A DNA stretch of 64,000 nucleotides from Apodemus sylvaticus (taxonomy: Eukaryota > Chordata > Mammalia > Rodentia > Muridae). The position numbers and the translations under genes are program-made. Shown in pieces: positions 22,655 to 34,668 of the stretch. Every line of letters begins with the position of its first letter. The stretch's first letter is position 1. Location: positions 44,518,014 to 44,582,013 of the forward strand of contig NC_067487.1 of NCBI RefSeq assembly GCF_947179515.1, read 5' to 3'. The notes under the pieces were generated by a model. The model did not search any database and had not been told where the DNA came from. It worked only from the letters and a program-made list of their open reading frames with translations.

Positions 22655-22912
22655 GAGACCCATCCATCCTTTAAACTGCAGCTCAAATATCACTTCCCTT
22701 GAGAAACCTTTCCATGACCTTTCCGACAGACCAGGTCATTCCCTATTTCAGGCTCCCCTGGTACTCAGACACGGGTGCCACAGTGCTGGGGAGCAGTGGG
22801 CCACCCCGCTCTGCACACCTTGCTCAGTGCCTCCGACAGAAGAAGCCTACATCCTTTTATTTATATTTGTTCCAACTCTAATATATTTGGGACCCAATAA
22901 ATGTTGATGAAA
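22655..22912 (+). mobile_element. Ancient L2 (LINE-2) 3' end remnant
   Basis: 'actgcagctcaaatatcact' and 'gagaaacctttccatgacct' correspond to the L2 words 'CAGCTCAAATGCCACCTCC' and 'AGGAAGCCTTCCCTGAC'. The end 'gggacccaataaatgttgat' matches the L2 3' terminal motif CAATAAATGTTTGTTGAA. This element type predates the mammalian radiation, so the block should be shared with non-rodents. Confidence 0.8.
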
Positions 22913-23409
22913 GCCTGTTAAGTTTTCTGAAATGTTCTGCGGCTTCCAACAGCCCAACTCTAGAAAGAAAAAGAGTTAAGTGCTCCGATGAATAACAAGG
23001 CAAACAAGAAAACTGCTTTGAAATTCAATCTGGGTATAATTAATTGGAATTTAAGATGTTCAGTAGGTGGTGACATTCTGGGTCTCGAGGTCTGATGAGT
23101 CTCTACACAAATCAGGCTATAAAAGTATGAAGCTGCCAGCTATGATGGCATCTGCCAGTACCTATAATTACTAGGAAGTTCAAGTAATCCTACTACCCTC
23201 AGCAAGTGGGTACTTGGAGAGGGACTGATGAGAGAGAGCGGTGTGCACTGCACAGTAAGTCGCATGCCACTCTGAAGCTACAGCGAGACCCTTCTCAGCA
23301 AAATACCATAAAGCAAACAACAAAATGGGGTGGAGCAGATACAATTTTAGTTAGATCGTTGTGTCCAGGGAGGGTGAGGATTCAAATTCACTCTGGTATA
23401 GATGTCTTC

Positions 23410-23470
<61 letters not shown>

Positions 23471-24000
23471 TTTCAAAGGAAATCCATGTATATCCCAAAA
23501 ACTAGTAAATAAAATTAATAACGAAAACTTTGAACTGAAGGAAGAAGTGGGACATAAGTTGCTTTTTGAAATTTCTGATATCCAGTTTCAAAAGTGTCAA
23601 GAGATACAAAATCTATTATTAGTTAAAGCTACATGTTTAGTTAGAATAAATGACACTTACATTGGGAAGTACTAAATAATTTTGAGTAGAATTTTGTCTC
23701 ATTATTTGCTTGAGAAGTGAATAATTGAAAATTAGTTTGAATATGACTCTGATTTTCTGCAAGAACTAAATGCAGATAAAGTGTTATCAACTATGTACAA
23801 GTTCAGAATGATGGACAGGAGCTCTAAGACATCTTACCAATGGGAAACTAAACCTTGGAGCCATCATCCAACATGTCCAGAATTTTATGGCCCCTTCACA
23901 GCACAACTAGTGTTACTTGTTCACCACCAACACTGGTTTCTTCCAAGCTTTCAGCCATGTGGTTTCATTTTTGTTATGATCAACCATGTTAAAACTTTAT
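22913..24000. other. Unassigned sequence with a possible B1-like fragment
   Basis: At 23125-23325 the order 'gctatgatggcatctgccag', 'cctataattactaggaag', 'gctacagcgagacccttctc' loosely follows a B1/7SL-derived SINE with an internal insertion (weak). The remainder outside the (TG)n at 23412-23469 is unique AT-rich DNA. Confidence 0.4.
23412..23469. repeat. (TG)n microsatellite
   Basis: Pure TG run of about 29 units. It generates spurious Val/Cys repeats in translated frames. Confidence 0.97.
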
Positions 24001-24015
24001 TAAGCTGTAATTTTT
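24001..24015. repeat. Target-site duplication, left (15 bp)
   Basis: TAAGCTGTAATTTTT, identical to 24305-24319; flanks the short L1 at 24016-24304. Confidence 0.85.
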
Positions 24016-24304
24016 TAAATTTTATTTAATCTTTTTTTTTACAATCCAGATTTTATCCCCCTCCAATCCACCCTCTGACTGTTCTTATCCTATCCATACT
24101 CCCCCACCCCCAGCTCTCCACCTCCATCTCCAAGAGGATTTCCCATCCCCCACCCCACCAGACATCCCCACTCCCTGGGGCCTCAAGTCTTTTGAGAGTT
24201 AGGTGCATCATCTCTGTCTGAGTCCAGACCAGGCATTCCTCTGCTGTATTTGTGTTAGGGAACATTGCCTGGTTGATGTTCCAGTGTCTGAAAGATCTCA
24301 GGGG
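24016..24304 (-). mobile_element. Short 5'-truncated L1 3' UTR
   Basis: T-rich start, then antisense L1 3' UTR ('atccccactccctggggcct', 'gagagttaggtgcatcatct'), breaking off at 'gtgtctgaaagatctcaggg'. About 290 bases with exact 15-bp duplications on both sides, so one retrotransposition event. Confidence 0.85.
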
Positions 24305-24319
24305 TAAGCTGTAATTTTT
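24305..24319. repeat. Target-site duplication, right (15 bp)
   Basis: Second copy of 24001-24015. Confidence 0.85.
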
Positions 24320-24538
24320 CTACTCACCATGAAAATGTATGCAAGAATATCTCATCATTTCACTTTAGTATAAGCCTTCGAATATTTCCAAATGCATTAT
24401 AAAATCTCACCTCATTGGTTTTTACCAAGGGCAAAGTGTTTTGCTATCAGGATACCTGTTCCACTTGAGATGTGTTAGCGTCTGTGTTTGTGTTTTCTTT
24501 GCCACTTTCCCAGGGGGGGAATGTTTGCAGCCTTGATG

Positions 24539-24550
24539 ATAGCTACTCTT
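24539..24550. repeat. Target-site duplication, left (12 bp)
   Basis: ATAGCTACTCTT, identical to 25815-25826. Confidence 0.75.
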
Positions 24551-25814
24551 TTCTTTCTTTTATTTTTCCTTTTTTATTAATTGAATTATTTATTTATTAC
24601 ACTCCATATTTTATTCCCCACCCACCCACCCCACCCCTGCTGCACCCTCCTACACCTCCTTTCCATCCCCCTGTCTCCATGTGGTTGTCCCCATTCCCCA
24701 CCCCACCTGACCTCTAAACTCCCTAGGACCTCCAGTCTCTTGAAGGTTAGGTGCATCATCTCTGAATGAACACAGGCCTGGCAGTCCTCTACTGTATGTG
24801 TGTTGAGGGCCTCATATCAACTCGTGTGTGCTGCCTGTTTCGTAGTCCAGTGTTTGAGAGATATCGGGATTCTGATTAAATGAGACTGCTGGTCCTCCTA
24901 CAGGACTGCCCTTCTCTTCAGCTTCTTTCACCCTTCCCTAATTCAACAACAGGGGTCAGTTGCTTCTGTCCATTGGTTGGGTGCAAATATCTGCATCTGA
25001 CTCTTTCAGCTACTTTTTGGGTCTTCTGGAGTGTGGTCATGTTTAGTCCCTCTTTGTGAGCTCTCCATAGCCTCAGTAATAGTGTCAGGCCTTGGGACCT
25101 CCCTTGAGCTGGATCCCACTTTGGGCTTGTCACTGGACCTTCTTTTCCTCAGGCTCCTCTCCACTTCCATCCCTGTAATTCTTTCAGAGAGGCACAATTA
25201 TAGGTCAGAGTTGTGACTGTGGGATGGCCCCCCTCTCCCTCATTTGATGCCCTGTCTTCCTGCTGGAGGTGGACTCTATAAATTCCCTCTCCCTACGGTT
25301 AGCCATTTCATCTAAGGCCCCTCCCTTTAAGTCCTGAGAGTCTCTCACGTCCTAAGTGTCTGGTGCATTCTGGAGAGTCCCCCCAACCATTCTTTCTGCT
25401 GGCCCTTAGGGCTACAGTCCTTTTCCCTCAACCAATATCATATAATATTCCCCTCTCCCCTGCCTCCCCCTCCCCTGTCCACTTTCCCTCCTAAGACCCT
25501 CCCTCCCTTCCCATTTGTGATTGCTTTGTTCTCCCTCCCAAATGGGACTGAGGAGTCCTCAACTCAGCTTGTTGAGTTTTTTGAGTTCCATGGACTACAT
25601 CTTGGGTACTCTGTACTTTTTAACATCCACGTATTAGTGAGAACATACCATGTATGTCCTTTTGTGTCTGAGTTACCTCACTCAGGATGATATTTTGTAG
25701 TTCCATCCATTTGCCAGAAAAACTCAGGATGTTCTCATTCTTAATAGCTGAGTAGTATTCCATTGTGTAAATGTCTCTCCTTTACTATATCATTCTTCTG
25801 TTGTGGGACATCTT
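24551..25814 (-). mobile_element. 5'-truncated Lx L1: 3' UTR and ORF2 end
   Basis: After a T/TTTA-rich start the plus strand reads about 1 kb of Lx 3' UTR in antisense ('cattggttgggtgcaaatat', 'cctcagtaatagtgtcaggc', 'ctggaggtggactctataaa'). ORF2 end follows ('gtattagtgagaacatacca', 'gctgagtagtattccattgt'), breaking off at 25814. The flanking 12-bp duplication supports one insertion. Its 3' UTR resembles that of the element at 15.6-17.3 kb. Confidence 0.85.
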
Positions 25815-25826
25815 ATAGCTACTCTT
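25815..25826. repeat. Target-site duplication, right (12 bp)
   Basis: Second copy of 24539-24550. Confidence 0.75.
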
Positions 25827-27898
25827 AAACCAGATATTGCATCATTATGCAGTCTGCTGCCTTAAAAAAACTGTCAAAGTTTCATCCAATCCTTGTAATC
25901 CATGAGGTTTCTAAAAATGTTGCATGAATCATGTTGAAATTAATACACAATATTACTCCATTTATATTACTGGCCATTTTTAAAATCAAGCCATTTCCCT
26001 GAATTTGAAAACCTGTCCGAGTGGTAAATCACTAAATGTCAAGTAGATGTTTTTGCCATTTGTTTTTTGGATAACAATTATTATATTTGTGGGCAGTCAC
26101 CCTTAGTATGAGGACAATCTCCTGATGTGGTGTGAAGCACAGATAGTACTGTGCGTGTTGTGTCTGGAGCCACTGCAGAATAACACACCTGGTGTCTCAG
26201 CATGGAAATGAGTTAAGACCAGTTTGAATTATGAAGTTCTCTTCTACTCAGACATCATTGATGATGAATGCTGTCATTTAACAAGATGTTCCTCATCATG
26301 CACACTGAAATGAAGCATCTTGGCATATGGAATGTCCACTTTAGCAATAGATGGGACTGTCGCATCACAGTCTGCTGCAAGTTCAGCAAGACACGAAGCA
26401 CAACTGTCAGTTCCCTGAGGACATGTATTCAACATATGTTCTAATTAAAAATTTATTTTTGTCCACTTAAATTAAGTTCATATGTCATGCTAACTGTCTA
26501 TTTCTGTCCATTCTTTGTTTCTTAATCCAATGACCTTCAAAGATGGAGAAGAATCCATCTGCTGAGTTTGAGGCAGAGAGCTTTTCACTGAAGACTGACA
26601 ATGTGAAGAAAGGGAAGGGGGATTGGAGCCTTGTTCATCATTTACTACCAGTACTCCTTTATGTTTGCAGTATTAGGGCAGAAGGAACACCACAGAGCTT
26701 GTGCAAAATAATAGGTATGTGGTCTTTTCTTCAGCAATGACCAGTAAGCTCTGCAATCCAGAAGAGTTGTCCACAGCTCTAGAAGACATTAATACTTGGT
26801 TTTGTAGAGTCATCTGGGAACCTGAGAGCATGGATTTGTAGACATATTCATCATTTTGAGTATATTTTTAAAAGTCTCTCTTAAACTTTCCAGCTTTTCT
26901 AAGATGTGAAAATCGTTGGACATCCGTAGAGCCATTCTTTTGTGATTTCCCAGTCGCTAAGATTGCTAACCTTTGTCTACCCCAGTTTATATATTCTTAT
27001 CTTTAACAACTCTCCTTGTGAGTTGTTGATTAAAATATAAAGAAGGTGCTGATGCAATACCTGCTACCTGCACTGTTTCATTATTGTCATTGTAAAGCAG
27101 TGCACAGCACTGTGCTTTGAAGACCACTGCAGTGGAAGGAGGCAGAAAGTAATCCACATAATCTAAACAACAAACAGCATTTTCCTTCTTTAATTTGTTC
27201 ACTAGTTCAACAAAGCAACCAGGGGTATTTTAGAAATTTCCAGACAAATGAAAAAAAGTAATAATAATAACTAATGAGAGGAAAAAGTAATGGTACAACT
27301 TAAATGTCTAGGTTCAGAAGAGGAATCTGCAGTTCAGATTTTGTCAAGAGATATTCAAATAGTGGCTTTCTATATATTTTCAAAATTAGTGTCTTTGATT
27401 ATGTGGAATATTATTATCCTAGAATTTCAGTTCCAAACTTCCCTTACTCCACAAGCTACTTTAAAGAGAAATTTATGCTTTAAAAATTCTACTTATTCTA
27501 AAAACATTGTCACATGAAAATTACCTAATTTACCACACCCAGAGCACCATGAAACATAGCCCTTCACATTTTCTAAGAAAATACATTGATAGTAAAGGTC
27601 ATCTCCTTGCCTCCCAGATAAGGTTTAGAATAAGGAAAACAGTCTGTCCTCTTTAGCTTTTTGCTCCCTATTGCAGACTGAATCTATATTTGTAAAGACT
27701 TGGGTTCTCTTCAAGGCAATATGTTGATCCCTGTTTAACCTGGATCATTTGTACATGCTATAAATATATTTTCTTTAGATATGTCTAGTTCATAAGAGAA
27801 AGAAAATAATTGTGTTAAAATTTCTGGAATTTTTAAGAGTCAAATGAATAAAATAAAATTTTGAAATGTCAAAAAAATTGAAATGTCACCTTAAAATG
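25827..27898. other. Unassigned sequence
   Basis: About 2 kb without a recognised repeat, moderately AT-rich. Open frames of 65-75 codons (for example 26543-26740, 27290-27517) lack domains. Because it is repeat-poor, it is a reasonable place to look for conserved non-coding DNA. Confidence 0.45.
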
Positions 27899-27903
27899 CA
27901 TGT

Positions 27904-27983
<80 letters not shown>

Positions 27984-27985
27984 AA
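27899..27985. repeat. Compound (TG)n(AG)n microsatellite
   Basis: TG array to about 27936, then AG array. Same order as at 4.2 and 21.0 kb. Confidence 0.95.
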
Positions 27986-30250
27986 TAAATTGCTTTCAGT
28001 GATATCACTGAGTATCATATCATTAGGTTGTATTACCGGGAGTTCTGCTGTGAAATGGCATGGCTATAGAATTCTTCTCCATACTGTGATGGCAACAGTG
28101 GTGATGATGATAGTGGGGCTATTTTTAGGCTAGATACACAACTATATGGGTCATTAAAAATCCAATAGCTATGTATCGGTTGAGTTTTATGAAAATATTA
28201 CTTTATTTAAGAAATAAGTGCAGTTCTAGAGCAAAAATGCAATACAATATATTTTGATTTATTTTCTTCATGTTATATATGTTTTACAGTATACTTTTGG
28301 AATTTTCTTTACTTCTTTTTAAAATGCTAGCTCTGAATCTCTGAAGCAAGTCAGCATGTATTTAGATGAAACATCATGGAGATTTTTTTCTGCTTTGGTT
28401 GACAAATTTTCGTGGATGCAATTTACAATGTTGTATTATAAAAGACATTACTAGTGCATTTATCACATCCAAAGAGTTATAAACAAATGCATAAGAAAAT
28501 ATCTTGCTTTAACTGTTTTACCTTCATATAATTATAATACCATATTTATGTGATTTTTAAGATGAGATCTCAAATTTTTCTTATACTCATTTCCCTCTTA
28601 AAATTTCCAGAAATTTCAACACAATGCTCTTTTTTTATTATAGGAGACACAAAAGAAATAACAACCATATTTCAAATAATATTCTCTCCCTTAGAGTGGC
28701 TATAAGTCCTTATCTTTTGTAATTGCTCTGGTGACTGTAATCATTAATCCCATGTTTTGAAAATTATTTAAGATTGGAGGTACTACAGTTGTCCATATTA
28801 CTTCAGTCTCTAGAGCCCTAAGGAAAGATTTAGTGCATTTTCAAAGAATTTTGCAGGTAGGAGCCCAAATGGATTTTCAACTATGCCTCAACCTTTTTGA
28901 AACCTACTGATGTTGAATAGTCTTTTACTGGTTGCCATGCCAACTGATACCAGAGGAACACTCTGCAGTGTGTTCATCCCTTAGAAAGCTTCACCAGATG
29001 TCTTCAACAAATTGCTATGAAAAGACTTTGGTCTGTCAGTCTTGTTAGAAGATAAAAATCAGGCTATGAGACGTCCCTGCCTTCACTTCTGATAAAACCA
29101 ACCCATAAAATATGTAGACTTGTTCTACTCTCACAATAAACCAGTAAAATCTCTCACCCTCACCCCTACCCTCCTTACTTCCTGTAGCAGGATTTTTAAA
29201 ATATTTATGCTCTTATTTCTACATGAAGCAGAAGCCATTATATGTTGCAGCTGACATTGTCTGGCCTAGCAAAGCGAGAAGCATCTGGCTGGCAGCTAGA
29301 AGAGACAGCAAGTTGATAAATTATTGATTTACATAAATCAACACCCTTTAAATATTGGTCTTTGGAAGAAAAAGGCTTTTATGCTATTTCAAGTTGAAAA
29401 GTGCTAAGATGATAAATTCAGAGTCAGCTGTATCACAAGTTTATATTTCTAATCAAAGATATACAGGCATTTCATGAATGTGCATAGTTACGCTTTAAGT
29501 TTGTGACAAAAATAAAAAAAAATTATTGTTCCTTGGTTCCGAGTCAAACAAGCTAAGAGGATTTATTTTAAAATATATTTGTAATGCTAATTTTAACTAA
29601 TTAATTTACTCCTGAAATATTGATATGATTTTTAGAAATGAATATAATACTAATTATGAATTGGTGTGTTTAAAAGAGAAAAAAGAGACATGATAAATAT
29701 ATTTTCATGGACTTTTATTTCCATAAACCAATTGGCATCTCTAGAGTAAATTGTAGGTTTGCACAGGCAAATGAATCATTAACTGCCAGACAATTTGTTT
29801 ACATAGCTGGTAATTCCAAAGCAGTATGAAAATGTGTGGAATTAGCATATACAATTGATATTTTAGCATTAAAGTAATTTATAAGTAAAAATTTAAACAA
29901 AATCTTATTTCTAATTCTAAAGTCAAAGAATTACAAGTTTGACTCCAAATTTATTTCAGGCTACTTAGTTTTATCATGGTTTATAATTAAAGCTCAGACA
30001 AAACACTACATTTTAAATTACTTAGCCATAAAACTACTTCTTTGTGTTTCTGCAATTGTATAGCCCCTTTCTGATTCTGAGCTCATATACACCTTCATTC
30101 ATGAGTTTGTAGCTTATTAGAACTGTCTGCATTCTATGACATGAACAGATAACTCTATTTTTGAATTATATGAATATTGAATAGTATGATTTTTAACAAG
30201 TACTTCTATGAATTTTGGTATCAAATAATCTGAGTAATTTTGATATCTTT
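27986..30250. other. Unassigned AT-rich sequence
   Basis: Over 2 kb without a recognised gene or element. Confidence 0.5.
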
Positions 30251-30360
30251 CTCTCATTTTCTTTATTAAAAAATTTCACACAGCATGCCTTAATCACATT
30301 CATCTTCTTCCCTAAACTCTTCACAGATGCTCGTCACCTCCTACCCACCCAGTTACAAGT
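30251..30360 (-). mobile_element. Old L1 3' UTR remnant
   Basis: 'ctcttcacagatgctcgtca' and 'cacctcctacccacccag' follow the antisense of the old Lx 3' UTR end. Short and diverged. Confidence 0.45.
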
Positions 30361-30479
30361 CTTTTATTTTTTTTTTTGATGGGTATATTGAATAAAACTC
30401 TCTGATTCTCTTCTGTGATTTTTAAAGTACGCAAGAATCATGGACTTTTCCCCAATATGATTCTTATCATAGAATCTTA

Positions 30480-30590
30480 ACATAAAAGTCTACAAGTACC
30501 CTCTGCCCAGTTCCTCACTTGACAGCCAGGAGTCATCTTCCAAATGCATGAATCGTGATGATCTAGCAAGTCCTTTCTTCAAGAGGACTC
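30480..30590 (+). mobile_element. Possible L2 remnant
   Basis: 'gtcatcttccaaatgcatga' followed by 'atcgtgatgatct' resembles the L2 word order 'GTGATCTTTCTAAAATGCA' then 'AATCTGATCATGTC'. Weak. Confidence 0.35.
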
Positions 30591-31387
30591 TGACCAGTGG
30601 TACATCTCTTCCTCAACGTTCTTCTACCACCATCAGGAATAATGTGGGTAGCAAGTGTCTGCAAAGGAGGAAATGTGATTGGTATTCAAGACTGCTTCAT
30701 TCACAGACAGTTTGACATTCAAGTGACACTTTTGTGGTCAGCTGTAGTTTGTAAGAATGACTTTTCTTGAAAGAGATGATGCCACATCAAAAAACAGATT
30801 AGGCATAGGGACTATTTTCAGGCTAGGTGAGCACATTAGCATCATTACCATCTGGGTGTTAAGGCAGACATATCCTTAATGTATACATATGAATCATCAA
30901 AATGAATCAGCCAAGACCAAAACAGTCCTATGTCTAATTGTAATAGTAAAGACTGGCAATATCAACATTGTAGGCTACCTGTATTCTTCTGACCCTGACT
31001 TGTCCTGCTTTGAGTTTTTTGTTACTTTATATACAAGGATGTTTTTCATAAGAACACATATATGTTCAAAGATATCAGGCTTATATGCTACTGAGGCCTT
31101 TAGGTTCTAGAGTTCTTTTCAAAAGAGAATCATTCAATGTATAAAAGTCATAGTACTCCAGTAGAATGCAGAAAACTAAGGTAAAAATGTTCTTTAAAAC
31201 TCAACTAAGTATGAAAAATACTGTCCAGAAATTAAGAGAAGGTGTGGAGCTAAAAGTGGTGCTTAAGATTTGGCTCAATAGGGTTATTAATCATGGAGAG
31301 AAGATTGTTTTCAGCATAGCATACACATGACAGCTTGATTAGTACAGATGCAGAGAATAACATTTGCAAATGATGGAAAAAATAGCT
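30591..31387. other. Unassigned sequence
   Basis: No gene or element recognised. Confidence 0.5.
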
Positions 31388-31688
31388 GTCTCTGTCACTG
31401 TTCTATTGCTGTGAAGAGACAGCATGGGCAAGACAACTCTAATTAAAAGGAAGCGTTTAACTGGGCTTGCTTACAGTTTTATAGAGGATGTCCACAATCA
31501 TCACAGTGAGAAGCACACAGGCGTGGGGCAGTAGCTGAGAGCTTTATGTCAGGAGCAACAGGCAACAAGCACCAGACACTGGTCTGGCACATATCTTCCA
31601 GCAAGGCCACACCTTTAATCCTTCTCAGTTTTGGTAAGAATTCAAACACACTGAGCCTGTAGGATTATTCTCACCACAACCACCACAA
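31388..31688 (-). mobile_element. URR1-type hAT element
   Basis: On the minus strand the order is 'caggctcagtgtgtttgaat', 'ttaaaggtgtggccttgctg', 'cttcacagcaatagaacagt', matching the URR1 family as I recall it, with a near-complete left part ('gtggtggttgtggtgagaat') and right part. No coding capacity. Confidence 0.65.
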
Positions 31689-32217
31689 AAGCAGATGTTA
31701 AAAAGCATAGTTCTCTTTCCTTCAAATATTTCAAAATATTACATATTTTTCTTTCCTTCTTAAGACTTATTTTTATATTTTATTTTATTTTATCCTATTT
31801 CCAAGATTATTCCAGCAGAATGTGGTAAAATCCTTGGAAACAGATAATGGTACAATTCAAGATTATATCTATGATAAAGAGGACAACCCAGTGCAGAAAA
31901 CCTGCAGGCCAATACAAAGGTTTTATAATAATAAATGTTCTAGATCATATATAGGGAAGGATTGGTCTTAGAGAAGAGTAAAACACTTCTCTCCTAGAGC
32001 AAAACCACCCAGAACATATGGACATCAAAACAGTCAAGTAGCAGGAAATGGGGAAATTAGCGCTTTCCTTATTTGTTTTGTTTTTTAAAATGTGATTGTC
32101 TTGGTTATTTTCAGGAAAGTAGAATCTTCAGTTAGGGATTTTTAAAATGGGTTAGAGAATATCAACACATGAAAGGAATTTCTCCTGTACTTTTACCACA
32201 CAAAATAAAACCCTTAC
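31689..32217. other. Unassigned AT-rich sequence
   Basis: No gene or element recognised. Confidence 0.5.
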
Positions 32218-32245
32218 CACACACACACACACACACACACACACA
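32218..32245. repeat. (AC)n microsatellite
   Basis: Pure AC run of 14 units. Confidence 0.95.
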
Positions 32246-32625
32246 TGCCATTCTGGCTTGTTTTACCAGCTGAATATGGAACAAGAAAATCATTACCAAA
32301 CTTCCATTTGTATTCATTATTTCCTTATAATTTTGAATTGTCACCACCTAGTCATTTAACCATAATCAATATAATTCATATTGCCTGTTCTATGTGTGTA
32401 TATAAGGGAAAAATCATAGCATATTTTGTGGCTTCCTTAAAACTAGCATTGTTTTCACTTTTCATATTCATCTTTTCAATGGCTATCATTTGTTAATTGC
32501 TTGCTTGTGTGGTATTCAATAGGTACCATAGTAGATAAAAATACACATGGTATCATCATGTTGATGAATATGTTAATTAATTATTCTAATTTGAGTGGCA
32601 AAAAGTAGGTTACAACAATAAATAT

Positions 32626-32695
32626 AGGTAGGAGTATAACTCTGTGGTGGAGTGTGTGTTTAGCATTTTAAGATCCTAGGCTCAGTGTCAAAACC
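32626..32695 (+). mobile_element. Old ID-like SINE
   Basis: 'agtataactctgtggtggag' parallels the ID consensus 'GATATAGCTCAGTGGTAGAG'; 'gtgtttagcattttaagatc' parallels 'GCTTGCCTAGCATGCACAAG'. It is followed by 'ctaggctcagtgtc' and an A-rich tail. ID elements derive from a tRNA-Ala-like BC1 RNA. This copy is diverged. Confidence 0.6.
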
Positions 32696-34324
32696 TAATG
32701 TAAAATAAAATAAATGATGGATTTGGTTACAATCATAATAAAATCAACAAAATTACATAGCCATATAATAAGTCATATAAAAATATAGACATAAGTGGAA
32801 TATTTAAAAGTCTGGATTAAATATTACATATTATTCCTTCTTTCCAGCAATTGTTTGTCATGAGAGAACATGAGTTTCCAAGGATAGATGAAGTATCTTG
32901 ATAGTGATTTTTAAATATATTAAACCTTTTGAATTAATAATCACATTAAATATTCTATAAAGATATTGTCACTGTTTTCAGTAATACAGGATTATGTCAA
33001 CTGGCCAAAACTTCCAGAGTCCACAGCAAGCACTACAAGCAGAAGAAAACTCCCCATGAGAGCAAGCCACATTATTTGTGGTGAAATTCAAACATAGGAT
33101 CAATTCTGTTTCTTCCCAGAATGAATGTGGCTTTTAAGCAACAGCTGGAGTAAGCGTGTTGCTGGGAATCACTTGTCAGCTGGACCCAAACCATTCTGTG
33201 AAAGCAGAGAGATAATCTGCAAGTGAAAGGCAAGTTAGAAACCTAGAGAGAAAAGCAGAGCTCTCTTTTTAAGAAACTAAACACCTCATTTGCCAATACC
33301 CACTGTCCTCTATACATTGCCCCAAAATACATAAAGTGATCCTTCGCTTTTTGAGCACCTTGTTGTTGTTGTTGCTTTCATGTGTTTATTTCATATTAGT
33401 GGCTACATCTGAGAGTGATAGGAAAATCAGGAGTCAGATAAAGAATGTCCATAGTTTGAGAGACAGATGAGCCTGAACCACACAGACAGCAGCCTGTATT
33501 TACTACTGAAGAATAGAATAATGATAATAGTACTAGGAATATCGTGGTTGTATAGGAAGACGGCAGATACTGGACTAAATAACTCATATACATAGAAAGG
33601 AGATTTTCAAACAGGTTGGCTGGTCCTTCTACTCATGCTGATCTGAAGAACCCTGGCTTCGCCAGCTACAGCTTGCTGACATTCCAAGGCTTTGCTGTCT
33701 GCCTCCAGGGCTATTGTGAGTTAGGAAAACATTCATGAATTCTGGTCTAGTGGAAGGAGGTGGGGCCATTGTGGACTAGTCCGTCATAGGAATTCCTCTT
33801 TTTCTCCCTACTCAGCCTCCATCCTCTTCATTGTGCCCTCACTGTCATGACATTCTTTCTCCTCACAGGCACTAAATGTATGGAGACTTGCCAGGACACA
33901 TTATAACTGTGGGCCAAAAAAGGCAAAAAACAAAACAAAACAAAAACCAAATTCTTCCATTTACATAGATTCTCTCATGGACTTTGCCATAGTCATACAA
34001 AGTTGAGTAATCCAGAGAACTACATATGTCAAGCTACTAAAGTCCTGATACTATATTACTAGAGATATAGTGCTTGGTGTAATTTGAAAACTATGTAAAA
34101 GAAAACTATGTAAGAGAAACTTTTATGTCTTTTATATTTGCCATGTTTATTTCAGTCTTAATTTTCTTCAGGTTTATAAGTTTAAATACTATATACCCAC
34201 CAACACTAACAATATGTATTAAGAAAAATATTGCACTTAAATTATAAACTTCATGTTCCCAAATGACATGTAATCTATATTTCGATTTAAAATTGTCAGC
34301 ATTCATGAACAAGAAGAAAATATA
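32696..34324. other. Unassigned sequence
   Basis: No gene. A few A-rich runs (33926-33950), otherwise unique. The 65-codon minus-strand frame at 33396-33593 has no domain. Confidence 0.5.
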
Positions 34325-34668
34325 ATTCTTTATTTTTATTAGACATTTTCTTTATTTACATTTCAAATGTTAGCCCCTTTTCTGGTCTCCCCTGGAAAAT
34401 TGCCCAACCCATCCCTCTTACCCTTACCAAGCCAACCACTCCTGCTTCTCTGTCCTGGTATTCCCCTATACTGGGGCATCAAGCCTTCTAAGGACCGTGG
34501 ACCTCTCCTGCTTTAGATGTCCAAAAGGCCATCCTCTGCCTCATATGCAACTGGAGCCATGGGTCCCTCCATGTGTATTCTTTGGTTGGTGGTTTAGTCC
34601 CTGGGAGCTCTGGGGGTACTGGTTGGCTCACATTGTTGTTCTTCCTATGGGGCTGCAAACCCCTTCTG
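34325..34668 (-). mobile_element. 5'-truncated Lx L1 3' UTR
   Basis: T-rich start then antisense Lx 3' UTR: 'tttacatttcaaatgttagc', 'cccctatactggggcatcaa', 'gtttagtccctgggagctct', ending near 'ctgcaaaccccttctgctc'. No target duplication found. Confidence 0.85.
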
